Below are positions 29,701-37,708 of a DNA stretch of 64,000 nucleotides, one piece after another; the first letter of the stretch is position 1; each line of letters opens with the position of its first letter. The position numbers and the translations under genes were made by a program. The notes under the pieces were generated by a model, which was not told the DNA's origin, did not search any database, and was given only the letters and a program-made list of their open reading frames with translations. This DNA comes from Xenorhabdus indica (GTDB taxonomy: Bacteria > Pseudomonadota > Gammaproteobacteria > Enterobacterales > Enterobacteriaceae), in the NCBI RefSeq assembly GCF_014467235.1, contig NZ_NKHP01000007.1, forward strand, positions 142,446 through 206,445, given 5' to 3'.

Positions 29701-32700
29701 TTCTGGATAAAGACAGACAACCCGTTCCTCTTGGTGTTGCTGGTGAAATTCATATCGGTGGCGCCGGGGTTGCCCGTGGTTATCTGAATCGTCTCGATCT
29801 TACCGCCGAACGTTTTGTCCCTGATACATTCAGCGAACAACCGCATGCCCGCATGTACAAAACCGGTGATTTAGGCCGCTGGCTACCGAACGGGACAATT
29901 GAATATCTGGAACGCAATGACTTTCAGGTCAAAATCCGCGGATACCGGATTGAATTGGGAGAAATTGAAGCTCAACTGGCGGCCTGTGATGGAGTCAAAG
30001 ATGCCATCGTTATCGCACGTGAAGATGAAAACGGTGATAAACGTTTGGTCGCCTATCTGATACCCCAACCGAAAATAACATTGGATATTGTTCAGCTACG
30101 TGAACAGCTTGGCGCCCGTCTGATGGAATACATGCTGCCTGGCGCCTTTGTGGTTCTGGACGCCTTCCCGCTGACTCCGAACGGTAAACTGGATCGTCAG
30201 GCCCTGCCAGAGCCGGATCGCTCTGCAATTGTCAGCCGTGAATATCAGGCTCCTCAAGGGGAAACTGAGCAACTTTTAGCAACTATCTGGCAGACTTTGT
30301 TGAGGTTAGAGCAAGTCGGACGGTATGACAATTTCTTTGAATTGGGTGGGCATTCACTGTTAGTGGTTAGTCTGATTGAACAGTTGCGCCAGCGTGGTTT
30401 TACTTTGGCAATCGGTGCCGTCTTCTCTTCTCCCTCATTGATGGCAATGGCAGAACGTTTGACAAAAACAGCAGCCAGTGACGGCATTACCTATGATGTT
30501 CCCCCTAATCTTATCTCTGATAACTGCCAGGCTATCACACCGGATATGTTGCCGTTGGTCACGCTGACGCAAGACAACATTGATCAGATTGTGGATCAAG
30601 TTGCCGGTGGCGTTGCCAATATTCAGGATATTTATCCATTGGGGCCATTACAGGAGGGTATCCTGTTCCACCATTTACTGGAAACAACCGGCGATACCTA
30701 TCTGGACAATCTGTTGATGACTTTCGACAACCGTGCACGTCTGGATGAGTTTTTGCAGACAGTACAACAGGTCATCGCCCGCCATGATATTCTGCGCAGT
30801 GCAGTGTATTGGGAAAATCTGCCGGAGCCGGTACAAGTGGTTCATCGCCACGCATCAATGCCTGTCACAGAACTGGAATTGTCATCTGAAACTGACGCTG
30901 AACAACAACTGCGCGATTATACCGATCCTGACGTGGTACGCATGGATGTCACCAAAGCCCCCTTATTGTCCGCCAGCATCGCTAAAGATCCGCATAGTGA
31001 CAAGTGGCTGTTATCCTTGCTGCATCATCATTTAGTCTGCGACCATTTATCGCTGAAATTGGTATTTAATGAAGTCAATACCTTGCTACAGGGAAAAAGT
31101 GAGCAATTGCCAACGCCTTTACCCTATCGCAATTTTATTGCCCAGACGAAAAATGTTCCCCTTGAGCAGCATCAGAGCTACTTCCGGCAGCTACTCGGTG
31201 ATGTAGAAGAACCTACCCTGCCATTTGGTTTACTCGATATTCAGAATAATAACGATGAAATTGTGGAAAATGTTCTGACATTGGATGATGACTTGGTTCA
31301 AATGATCCAGCAATGTGCCCGCCAGCAGGGTGTCAGCACTGCGGTCTTGTTCCATGTTGCCTGGGCTCAGGTACTGGCACAATGCAGTGGTCGTGATGAT
31401 GTCGTCTTCGGAACAGTGTTACTGGGAAGATTACAGAGTGGAGAAGAGACAGAGCGAATATTAGGGATGTTTATCAACACATTGCCTGTCCGGGTTATTC
31501 TGCGGGAACGCAATGTTCAACAAACAGTACAAGATACTTACAAACAACTCAGTACATTACTGATACATGAACAAGCCCCTTTGGCGATTGCTCAACGTTG
31601 CAGTGGCATTCCCGCTTCTCTGCCGTTATTTAACAGTCTGCTCAATTTCCGTCATAGCTCAGATGAGTCTGATGAAGATGAACAGGCGCTCTCATCAATC
31701 TGGGAAGGGATTGAAACACTCAACACGAAAGAGTCACGCAGCAATTATCCTTTATCACTGGATGTTGATGCTTATGAGGATGGATTTGAACTGACTGCTC
31801 AGTGTAACCAGCAAATAGACCCTGCTCGCATTAATGCCTATGTGGTGACCGCACTAAGAGAATTAGTGACCGCACTGCAAAGCACACCGAAACAGGCTAT
31901 TCAGACAATCACTATCTTGCCACCAGAAGAACACACTCAGTTAATGGTAGATTTCAACGGTGTTGAGATTGTTTATCCGCAAAATATGCTGCTCCATCAG
32001 TTATTCGAACAACAAGCCGTTGTTTCACCTGATGCCATTGCCCTGATAAGTGGTGAAGAACAACTCAGTTACACTGAGCTGAACCAACGTGCTAACCAGT
32101 TAGCCCACACTCTGATTGCCGCGGGAGTGCAACCGGATGATCGGGTAGCTATTTGTGTTGAACGCAGTCTGGATATGATCATCGGCCTATTCGGGATACT
32201 GAAAGCCGGTGCCGGTTATGTACCACTGGACACAGATTATCCGACCGAGAGGTTGAGCTATATTCTGGCAGACTGCAAACCAAAATTGTTACTGACTCAG
32301 CAACATTTACAAAATCGTCTGACAACTCACGTACCGGTTTGGTTAATGGATGGTGAAGATTATTTAACTGCCGTAGCACAACATTGCACCCATAACACTG
32401 AACCGCATTTGTCAGGGCTGTCTCCGCATCATCTGGCCTATATCATCTATACCTCCGGCTCGACCGGCCAACCGAAAGGCGTGATGATTGAGCACCGCAA
32501 TGTCGTTAATTTTGTTCATGTCCAACGCCAGACTAACGAACTGACACCAACTGACCGCGTGCTGCAATTTACGTCTGTGGCTTTTGACACCACCGTCTCC
32601 GATATTTTTGCCACACTGGCGACAGGTGCGACTTTAATTCTGCGACCGGCAGATCTTCGTGTACCAGATAGCAACTTTGCCCGTTTCTTACAGGAACAGA

Positions 32701-34610
32701 AAATCACCGTTACTGACCTCCCCACTGCCTTCTGGCATCAATGGGTACAAGAATTAGCCGCAGGACGGTGCGGTTTCAGCCCTTCTTTACGTCTGGTGAT
32801 TGTTGGAGGAGAAAAAGCAGAGCTTCACCATCTCAACCTCTGGAAATCACTGCCTGAAACCCAATCCTGCTGCTGGATAAACTCCTATGGACCAACGGAA
32901 ACCACTGTCATCGCCACGGTATTAAAAGTAGATGGTCATTCCGCTTATACTGCGGCAAACCTGCCCATTGGTTATCCATTAACCAATAGCCGCATTTATA
33001 TTTTGGATACTCAGGGGCGACCTGTTCCTCTTGGTGTTGCTGGTGAAATCCATATTGGCGGCGCAGGCGTTGCCCGCGGTTATCTCAATCAACCTGAACT
33101 CACGGGGGAACGTTTTATTCCTGACCCATTCAACAATCAATCCGATGCAAGAATGTATAAAACAGGTGATTTAGGATGCTGGTTGCCGGACGGTACGATT
33201 GAGTATCTCGGACGCAACGATTTTCAGGTTAAGATCCGCGGATTCCGTATCGAACTGGGGGAAATTGAAGCCAGATTATTCGCCTACCCTGATATCAAAG
33301 ACGCGATTGTTATAGTACGGGAAGACATTCCCAATGACAAACGCCTGGTGGCCTATGTAGTACCACAACCAGAAGCAACAGTAGATGTGGAAAATCTGCG
33401 TGAAGCCTTACACACTCATTTAGCCAGTTATATGGTTCCCAGTGCTTTTGTGCTCCTGGAGACATTCCCGTTGACACCAAACGGCAAATTAGATCGTCGG
33501 GCATTGCCGATACCAGATAAATCCGCTGTTATCAGTCGTGATTATGAAGCTCCCGTCGGTAAAACAGAGGAAATCATTGCAGAAATATGGCAGGACGTAC
33601 TCAGACTGGAACGTGTAGGACGACACGATCACTTTCTGGAGCTTGGTGGTCATTCCCTGTTAACTTTACAGGTTGCTGTTCGCTTGCAACAAGTATTAGG
33701 CAAAGATATCGGGATACGTGATCTGCTTGTCCATCCGACCATCAGTGAACTGGCTGCTTTTATGCAGTCAGATGCTGCGCTTTCTCAACAAGAAAATCTG
33801 GTGACTATCCGTAAAGGTAATGGTGATATCTCACTGTTTCTTGTCCATGCGGTAGATGGAGATATTCACTATGCTTACGATCTTGCTCCTTATATTCAAG
33901 ATAGTGGACTGTCAATTTATGGACTCGCGACCAGTGACGCCTATGCAGAAGAAAATGCACAACTCACCGTTAACAAAATGGCTCAGACATATATTGAATG
34001 TATCCGTCAGGTACAGGCTCATGGCCCTTATTATCTGGCAGGATGGTCATCAGGCGGAACTATTGCTTATGAAATAGCCTGCCAACTGGTCGCCGATGGT
34101 GAGACAGTCAACTTTGTCGGATTACTGGATTCCGCCTCCAATTATCTGGAATTCTTCACTCCAGAAGAACAGCAAGCCGGAATACCATTTGAGAAAAGCA
34201 CCACATTGCTTGAATTACTGCCAGAAGGCATTCCAGAGCATTTCAGTAATGAACTGTATAGACTGGCTAAAAATCGTGATTACAATGCGATGCTGACCTT
34301 TGCAGAACAGAATAATTTACTACCACCACAAATCACGCTTGAGAATATCAACGATCTTTTGCAATTACGCCACAATATCGCTGTTGCAGCCTACAGTTAT
34401 ACGCCATCTCCGGCAGCCGTAGACGTTACGCTATTCAGAGCAACCGAAGAAGCGGCTCAGGGAAATGCCTCTCTTGGATGGGATAAAATTGTACCAAATG
34501 AACGACTAACTATTATCCCGATTAAAGGAGACCACGGTTCTATTGTGATGCAACCTAATATTCAGGATGTGGGTAAGGTATTACTTAAGGCGATGATAGA
34601 GAGGAAATAA
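23772..34610 (+). CDS. paxC: PAX-type lipopeptide NRPS, modules 5-7 with thioesterase
   Basis: Terminal NRPS of 3612 residues: LCL-A-T (about 43-1125), dual C/E-A-T (1155-2230), dual C/E-A-T (2256-3330), thioesterase (3343-3610). The N-terminal helix (NQLRQAVLQKKLKERIQ) is the docking partner of the PaxB tail. C motifs are HHIISDGWS, then HHLVCDHLS twice. The early dual-domain motif is FQHLLETEGD in module 6 (first His replaced by Gln) and FHHLLETTGD in module 7. All three A pockets read D-T-S-D-I-G-S-V-I. T-domain serines lie in ELGGHSLL. The thioesterase has its nucleophile in GWSSGGT, Asp in LLDSAS and His in KGDHGS, and should release and cyclise the peptide. With PaxA and PaxB this gives seven residues; epimerisation is expected for residues 3, 5 and 6. 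Confidence 0.92.
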   Translation: MNKNEQTLNQLRQAVLQKKLKERIQSSLTAEKDQIPARDPQQEIPLSWAQQRLWFLAQLDPAALTAYHIPTALHLQGHLNKPALQAALDRIVARHEILRTTMTSAAHTPTTLTENKVKVEGKTGAEGGALQIVHHADYGFSLMTEDLSRLTKDEQQATIQSAMQFEATHPFDFENGPLIRGQLFKLAEDEHTLLLTQHHIISDGWSVNVLMQEFSTLYQSFCHGMPDPLPPLRIQYADYTLWQRQKLQGKALEKQLDYWRSALQDAPALLTLPTDRPRPSRQTYAGGEAIVTLSPDLTGKLKAFAQRHGATLFMTLLAGWSILLSRLSGQDDVVIGTPVANRKHRDLEPLIGFFVNTLALRVQLQNNPTVSELLAHVKAHTLQAFEHQDFPFEQLVEALKPPRSLSYSPIFQVMLSLDNTPGQQQFELPELTISELDLSEDSSHFDLSLSLHDTENGLIGELEYASDLFDQTTMKRMAGYLQTLLAAMVSDDSQRVADLPLLMPHERTQLLADFNAREACFPQDRLLQQFLEQQVGHSPDTIALISGKEQLSYAELNQRANQLAHALITAGVQPDDRVAICVGRGPDMIIGLFGILKAGAGYVPLDPEYPTERLAYILSDCEPKLLLTQHHLQSRLTTNVPVWVMDDDDCLDYVAQQPNHNPEPQQRGLKPHHLAYIIYTSGSTGQPKGVMIEHRNVVNFVHVQCQTNELTPADRVLQFTSVAFDTTVSDIFATLAVGATLVLRDAHLRIPDKNFSQFLQEQAITVSDLPTAFWHLWVQEMAAGRCGFSTSLRLVIVGGEKAELRHFNTWQSLAETQSCRWINSYGPTETTVIATVWKPDSHSPCLTGTVPIGYPLTNTRIYILNTQGQPVPIGVTGEIYIGGLGVARGYLNRSDLTAERFVTDPFSEQPDARMYKTGDLGRWLPDGTIEYLERNDFQVKIRGFRIELGEIETQLAKCDGVKDVVVTVHEDESGNKRLVAYLVPQFTTTQFTTTQSATTLDIIQLREQLSTQLMEYMLPSAYVILDAFPLTPNGKVDRKALPAPDSRAIISREYQAPAGDAEQQLATVWQELLGVEHVGRHDNFFELGGHSLLVVSLIEQLRQRNCALDVSAVFSAPTLAAMATHLTAHAGSEANSPVVPPNLIPTNCQAITPDMLPLVTLSQGNIDQIVAQVTGGVSNIQDIYPLGPLQQGILFQHLLETEGDIYLDSVIMTFDSRQRLDTFLLAMQKVIDRHDILRSAVQWHNLPEPVQVVYRHAPLPVKELTLSGEGSAEQQLRHHTDSHSTRMDITRAPLLSASIAPERSLQHHSSQNPRWLLALQHHHLVCDHLSLEVIFDEVEALLLGQSEDLPAPLPYRNFIAQTKNIPLENHQAYFQQLLGDVEEPTLPFGLLDIQGSRHQIAEAVFTLDNELAQTLRDCARQQGVSAAVLFHVAWAQVLAKCSGRDDVIFGTVLLGRLQGGEDTARILGMFINTLPVRITLQDRSVQQTVQEAYQQLSKLLAHEQAPLAVVQRCSNIPASLPLFNSLLNFRHNSSDNEHAISPAWEGIQTLDTGELSNYPLSLDVDDFDDGFSLTAQCSQQIDPARINAYMDVALRGLVRALQNAPEQNIQSIPVLPSAERRQLLVDFNGASVASPQDIRLLQQLLEQQASLSPDAIALVSGEEHLSYTELNQRANQLAHALISAGVQPDDRVAFCVERSLDMVIAMLAILKSGAGYVPLDSEYPVVRLAYILSDSQPKLLLTQQHLQTRLSTDIPTWILDSDNHLAAMAQQPAYNPDPYQLGLEPHHLAYIIYTSGSTGQPKGVMIEHHNVVNFVHVQCQTNELTSSDRVLQFTSVAFDTTVSDIFATLAVGATLVLRSADLRIPDITFTEFLREQQITVSDLPTAFWHLWVQEMAAGRCGFSPYLRLVIVGGEKAELRHFLTWQSMPETHSCQWINSYGPTETTVIATVLKLDSHSPYMAEILPIGYPLTNSRIYILDKDRQPVPLGVAGEIHIGGAGVARGYLNRLDLTAERFVPDTFSEQPHARMYKTGDLGRWLPNGTIEYLERNDFQVKIRGYRIELGEIEAQLAACDGVKDAIVIAREDENGDKRLVAYLIPQPKITLDIVQLREQLGARLMEYMLPGAFVVLDAFPLTPNGKLDRQALPEPDRSAIVSREYQAPQGETEQLLATIWQTLLRLEQVGRYDNFFELGGHSLLVVSLIEQLRQRGFTLAIGAVFSSPSLMAMAERLTKTAASDGITYDVPPNLISDNCQAITPDMLPLVTLTQDNIDQIVDQVAGGVANIQDIYPLGPLQEGILFHHLLETTGDTYLDNLLMTFDNRARLDEFLQTVQQVIARHDILRSAVYWENLPEPVQVVHRHASMPVTELELSSETDAEQQLRDYTDPDVVRMDVTKAPLLSASIAKDPHSDKWLLSLLHHHLVCDHLSLKLVFNEVNTLLQGKSEQLPTPLPYRNFIAQTKNVPLEQHQSYFRQLLGDVEEPTLPFGLLDIQNNNDEIVENVLTLDDDLVQMIQQCARQQGVSTAVLFHVAWAQVLAQCSGRDDVVFGTVLLGRLQSGEETERILGMFINTLPVRVILRERNVQQTVQDTYKQLSTLLIHEQAPLAIAQRCSGIPASLPLFNSLLNFRHSSDESDEDEQALSSIWEGIETLNTKESRSNYPLSLDVDAYEDGFELTAQCNQQIDPARINAYVVTALRELVTALQSTPKQAIQTITILPPEEHTQLMVDFNGVEIVYPQNMLLHQLFEQQAVVSPDAIALISGEEQLSYTELNQRANQLAHTLIAAGVQPDDRVAICVERSLDMIIGLFGILKAGAGYVPLDTDYPTERLSYILADCKPKLLLTQQHLQNRLTTHVPVWLMDGEDYLTAVAQHCTHNTEPHLSGLSPHHLAYIIYTSGSTGQPKGVMIEHRNVVNFVHVQRQTNELTPTDRVLQFTSVAFDTTVSDIFATLATGATLILRPADLRVPDSNFARFLQEQKITVTDLPTAFWHQWVQELAAGRCGFSPSLRLVIVGGEKAELHHLNLWKSLPETQSCCWINSYGPTETTVIATVLKVDGHSAYTAANLPIGYPLTNSRIYILDTQGRPVPLGVAGEIHIGGAGVARGYLNQPELTGERFIPDPFNNQSDARMYKTGDLGCWLPDGTIEYLGRNDFQVKIRGFRIELGEIEARLFAYPDIKDAIVIVREDIPNDKRLVAYVVPQPEATVDVENLREALHTHLASYMVPSAFVLLETFPLTPNGKLDRRALPIPDKSAVISRDYEAPVGKTEEIIAEIWQDVLRLERVGRHDHFLELGGHSLLTLQVAVRLQQVLGKDIGIRDLLVHPTISELAAFMQSDAALSQQENLVTIRKGNGDISLFLVHAVDGDIHYAYDLAPYIQDSGLSIYGLATSDAYAEENAQLTVNKMAQTYIECIRQVQAHGPYYLAGWSSGGTIAYEIACQLVADGETVNFVGLLDSASNYLEFFTPEEQQAGIPFEKSTTLLELLPEGIPEHFSNELYRLAKNRDYNAMLTFAEQNNLLPPQITLENINDLLQLRHNIAVAAYSYTPSPAAVDVTLFRATEEAAQGNASLGWDKIVPNERLTIIPIKGDHGSIVMQPNIQDVGKVLLKAMIERK
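26724..26768 (+). repeat. Three 15-bp tandem units in paxC module 5
   Basis: CAATTTACAACAACA twice, then CAGTCCGCAACAACA, which encode QFTTT-QFTTT-QSATT. They occupy the same A-domain hinge position as the paxB units at 19831-19875 and share the third unit, but the first two differ in sequence, so the arrays expanded separately or diverged. Confidence 0.85.
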
Positions 34611-34618
34611 AAACATGA

Positions 34619-34649
34619 ATAACGCCCGCTGTTGCGGGCGTTATCTTTT
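34619..34649 (+). terminator. Rho-independent terminator after paxC
   Basis: ATAACGCCCGC and GCGGGCGTTAT form a perfect 11-bp stem with loop TGTT, followed by CTTTT. It begins nine bases past the paxC stop codon and closes the locus. Confidence 0.92.
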
Positions 34650-35039
34650 AGATTCTAATTATAACTATTTATGTTACTTCTTCAGTGTTAAAGATACATT
34701 ATAAATCCACTAATAGATAAAAAATAAACTTAATCGATTATAACAATAGTCATTATTTTTATATTATACCCATCGTCTTTCAAGTTACAGCTTTTTGAAA
34801 TCCATAAGATATAGTTCCCCTGGTGTATTAAAAGCCAGATAAAATAGATTCTTATCAAGAAAACGAAATTTATAGAGTTGACATACTAAAAAATATATTA
34901 CCTTTAATATTATCTTCTTGTATGTCACTAAGATACCAGTATTTCTCTTATTTTGAGCTCTTGTATTATAAAATATCAATCTATAAGATACGCTTATAAA
35001 CACCGACATCTGACAAGATAATATCAACGAGATAATATA
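34650..35039. other. Intergenic region after the PAX locus
   Basis: About 390 A/T-rich bases that hold a TATACCC-type repeat (34765-34813) and presumably the promoter of the four-gene operon that starts at 35040. No gene is supported; a minus-strand open frame across 34785-35045 covers the repeat and lacks coding character. Confidence 0.4.
34765..34813. repeat. Short palindromic repeat, TATACCC family
   Basis: Begins TATACCCATCGTCTTTCAAG and ends CCATAAGATATA. It is nearly the reverse complement of the element at 62991-63036, which shares GTCTTTCAAGTT and TTTTTGAAATCCATA. Dispersed repeats of this kind are common between genes in Xenorhabdus and Photorhabdus. Confidence 0.7.
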
Positions 35040-35693
35040 ATGCAAGAGCCAAACAATAAAAAATCAACTGAAGCTGATGCTTTACTTTCTAACATTTCAC
35101 AAAACATTGACTTCTTAATGAAAAAAAACAATATAGACTCACAAGCCCTAAGTAAATTGACGGGCCTTGGAATTGCTACGATTAACAGCCTTAGACGTGG
35201 TGTTGGAAATCCTACTATTGCTACAGTCTCATCCATTGCTGATATATTTGGTGTAAATGTTGGTGAAATTACCGATGGTAAATTATCTGAATCTTATCGA
35301 CAAGAAGAAACTATTTCATCAATACCTCTAATTCGTTATGATGAATTAGATGGATATATATGCGGGAAAATAATCCACACCAATCTATACAAAATCAGTA
35401 TCCAGGATAACCAGAAAAACTCACTCTTCGCAGTAGAATTTGCAAACAATCTTTTATCTCCGTATTTTGATAGCAACACCATTGCAATCATTTCCAGATC
35501 TGAATCAGTTTGTGATAGTGATATAGTTCTAGTAAAAATTAAAGATACCCCTATTTGTTTCAGACAAGCCTTTGTCGGTGAGCGTGGGATTTACTTTTCA
35601 ATATTAGGTATCGATAATGATCGAAAAACAATATTCAGCCAAAATTACACAATAATTGGGGTTCTGATTAAATCAATTAAAAACTTAAAATAG
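35040..35693 (+). CDS. XRE-type HTH regulator with LexA/S24-like C-terminal domain
   Basis: Protein of 217 residues. The N-terminal domain is an XRE helix-turn-helix (LSKLTGLGIATINSLRRGVG, about residues 39-58, then NPTIATVSSIADIFGV). The C-terminal half resembles the S24 peptidase-like fold of phage repressors (DSDIVLVKIKDTPICFRQAF), but I cannot see a clear catalytic Ser-Lys pair, so self-cleavage is doubtful. It is the first gene of a tight operon: the next gene starts 10 bases later and the following two overlap by 4 bases each. It probably autoregulates the operon. The base composition is lower in G/C than the PAX genes, which suggests a separate acquisition. A small-molecule or stress-responsive repressor is the likely role. 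Confidence 0.72.
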   Translation: MQEPNNKKSTEADALLSNISQNIDFLMKKNNIDSQALSKLTGLGIATINSLRRGVGNPTIATVSSIADIFGVNVGEITDGKLSESYRQEETISSIPLIRYDELDGYICGKIIHTNLYKISIQDNQKNSLFAVEFANNLLSPYFDSNTIAIISRSESVCDSDIVLVKIKDTPICFRQAFVGERGIYFSILGIDNDRKTIFSQNYTIIGVLIKSIKNLK

Positions 35694-35703
35694 GAATTTA
35701 ATT

Positions 35704-36186
35704 GTGGGTAAAATAATTGATTTTTTCAGAAAGATATTCAAGCCTCGTTACATTTACAATTTGCAGAAGTTCGAACCAATAAAAGAAAACGGGTTCTACA
35801 TCTTAAAAGAATTAGGTACTCATACATGTATAAAAGTGAGAGCAGAAGATATTTTTGAAAGTGATTTATTATATAATATCAATCCTTATGATATTATTTT
35901 TATAGCAAAATTCGAAGAGCATGATCTGAAAGAAAAACAAAAATTCAAGATAATAGAAGAAAACAGAGATCTGTCATTTACTATACAAAATGAATATTCT
36001 CGCAGAACAATAAATGGAAAAGAGCTGCTTTCAGATCAGAATATTATAGGAAAATTAGACCCTGCCAGCCTTATAAGGATAGCCTACCTATCTGGATTAA
36101 AAGATGGAAGAAAAATTTCCGATGAAATTTCCAAAACAGAAAGAATAAAATCATCTAAATCTGCAAACTTAAAGGTAATAAAGTGA
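35704..36186 (+). CDS. Uncharacterised 160-residue protein in the VUT operon
   Basis: I do not recognise this family. It starts at a GTG with AGGA upstream, and ends overlapping the next start by 4 bases. The N-terminus is basic and amphipathic (MGKIIDFFRKIFKPRYIYNL), which could lie on the membrane. The middle is a charged alpha/beta region with no catalytic motif that I can name, and the C-terminus is Lys/Ser-rich. The sequence PASLIRIAYLSGLKDGRKIS near residues 122-141 is helical. Tight coupling to a membrane protein of the VUT family and a metallophosphoesterase suggests a shared pathway. Function unknown. Confidence 0.7.
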   Translation: MGKIIDFFRKIFKPRYIYNLQKFEPIKENGFYILKELGTHTCIKVRAEDIFESDLLYNINPYDIIFIAKFEEHDLKEKQKFKIIEENRDLSFTIQNEYSRRTINGKELLSDQNIIGKLDPASLIRIAYLSGLKDGRKISDEISKTERIKSSKSANLKVIK

Positions 36187-36881
36187 CTCAAATCTACCCT
36201 GCCAACTCAAATTTCAAGTATAATTCTTTATTTATTTCTCTATCCGTCACAATCATGATAACTTGTGACGTTCTTGTCTATAAGACTCTGGATTTTTATG
36301 GCCTTAAAATTACTTTTAGCGGAATTCTATTTTCTTTTTATTTTCTTATATCCACAGTTCAAACAGAAGTTTATGGTTATAGACAAGGAGTAAAAACAGT
36401 TTGGATTATGGTCTTATGCCAATCAATTTTTGTAATGGTCATTTTTATTGCGTCACATATTCAACCAGAAAATAATCAAATCTCAATGAATTTTAAGTCA
36501 TTGTTTGGCGAATTTTGGCGCGTTATGGTAGGCACATGGACTTCTGTGCCAATTTCTTACTTTATCAATGGGTTTGTAATATCTTCTCTAAAAAAAGTTT
36601 TCCTTGGTCGCTTCTTTTTTCTCAGATATATCATTGCTTCAATGATCACACAAGCAGCTCTTTTATTATCATCATACCCTATAAGCCTTTCTTCAAAATA
36701 TAGTGTAAATGAATTAATCATAATAATTTCTACAACTTGGTCTTATAAAGTAATAATGTCTATTATACTTTTACCTATCGGTATCATCTTAGCAGATAAA
36801 GTCAAAAAATTAGAATCTGCCGATGTATACGACTGGGGAATATCATATAACCCGTTTACTTTTGGAGGAAATAAAAAATGA
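36183..36881 (+). CDS. VUT-family (YhhQ-like) membrane transporter
   Basis: Integral membrane protein of 232 residues with about six hydrophobic segments. It has the features of the VUT/YhhQ family, whose E. coli member imports the queuosine precursors preQ0 and preQ1: TEVYGYRQGVKTVW after the second or third helix, a conserved RF-LRYIIASMITQA stretch near residue 142, and the ending VYDWGISYNPF, which parallels the family's Asp/Asn-Pro-Phe tail. The start is a GTG that overlaps the previous gene by 4 bases; the end overlaps the next ATG by 4. Transport of a modified purine or another small hydrophobic solute is likely, but the substrate is not shown by sequence. It is more divergent than an ordinary YhhQ. 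Confidence 0.68.
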   Translation: MTQIYPANSNFKYNSLFISLSVTIMITCDVLVYKTLDFYGLKITFSGILFSFYFLISTVQTEVYGYRQGVKTVWIMVLCQSIFVMVIFIASHIQPENNQISMNFKSLFGEFWRVMVGTWTSVPISYFINGFVISSLKKVFLGRFFFLRYIIASMITQAALLLSSYPISLSSKYSVNELIIIISTTWSYKVIMSIILLPIGIILADKVKKLESADVYDWGISYNPFTFGGNKK

Positions 36882-37621
36882 AAGTAATTCAATTAACAGA
36901 TATACATCTGACGCAGAAAAGAGAGAAAACAATATTTGATGTAAATCTTTATAACAATTTCGATATCATTTGTGAGGAAATACGTCGTATTCAGACTATT
37001 AACAAAATAGAGTTAATTATAGTCTCAGGTGACATTGCAAATGATGGTGACACCGATGCTTACAGATATTTTTTAAATAAAATGGAATCACTCAACACAC
37101 CTTACTTCACAATACTTGGCAACCATGATCTCAAGGATAAATTTAACATTGCCCTTAAAGAAATCAAACCAAAATATAATATCATCTCCCGTGAATATAA
37201 TAGGGACAATTGGTATATTACTGATATCGACACTGTTGTTGAAGGTGAAGATTATGGCTTCATCACTATAACTAACCTTGCAGAATTAGAAAAAAGAATT
37301 ATTAAAAACAGTAATTTTAATATTGCTTTATTTATGCATCACCATGTCAAACCGGTTGGTACGCCAATTGTAGATAGCTGTATGCTGGAAAACGCTAATG
37401 CTCTACTGGCGCTATGTGAGAAGTATAAGATTAAATTTATTGGTTGTGGGCATGCACACACCTCACGTATTTGGCATAAAAATGAGATGACAATCAGTGT
37501 TGCACCCGCAGTTTCATTCCAATGGTTATTAGGCACAGATACCGTCAAAACAGCAAAAGGTTTTGGTTTTAATATTATTGATTTTTCAACTGATTTATCC
37601 GTAGTTTCATGTAGTTATTAA
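36878..37621 (+). CDS. Calcineurin-like metallophosphoesterase (CpdA type)
   Basis: Soluble phosphodiesterase or phosphatase of 247 residues. All metal-binding motifs are present in order: QLTDIHLT (D-x-H, about residue 7), IIVSGDIANDGD (GD, about 50), TILGNHDLKD (GNHD, about 84), LFMHHHVKPVG (about 148) and IGCGHAHTSRIW (GHxH, about 187). This is the class III cyclic-nucleotide phosphodiesterase layout, though many relatives act on other phosphoesters. A GGAGGAAAT ribosome site lies before the ATG. As the last gene of the operon with a VUT transporter, it may dephosphorylate an imported nucleotide-like compound or a signal; this is inference. A hairpin at 37635-37667 follows. Confidence 0.85.
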   Translation: MKVIQLTDIHLTQKREKTIFDVNLYNNFDIICEEIRRIQTINKIELIIVSGDIANDGDTDAYRYFLNKMESLNTPYFTILGNHDLKDKFNIALKEIKPKYNIISREYNRDNWYITDIDTVVEGEDYGFITITNLAELEKRIIKNSNFNIALFMHHHVKPVGTPIVDSCMLENANALLALCEKYKIKFIGCGHAHTSRIWHKNEMTISVAPAVSFQWLLGTDTVKTAKGFGFNIIDFSTDLSVVSCSY

Positions 37622-37625
37622 TATT

Positions 37626-37667
37626 TATACCCTTAATCTCAAGTTGCCTATACTGCAACTTGAGATT
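37626..37667 (+). terminator. Terminator-like hairpin within a TATACCC-type repeat
   Basis: AATCTCAAGTTGC and GCAACTTGAGATT form a perfect 13-bp stem around a 7-base loop, preceded by TATACCC. It lies between the convergent phosphoesterase and tryptophanase genes and may end both transcripts. The sequence CAAGTTGC links it to the other dispersed repeats. Confidence 0.6.
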
Positions 37668-37708
37668 GTATTGTGATACTACATTTTGAAAATTACAGCG
37701 TATATCAC

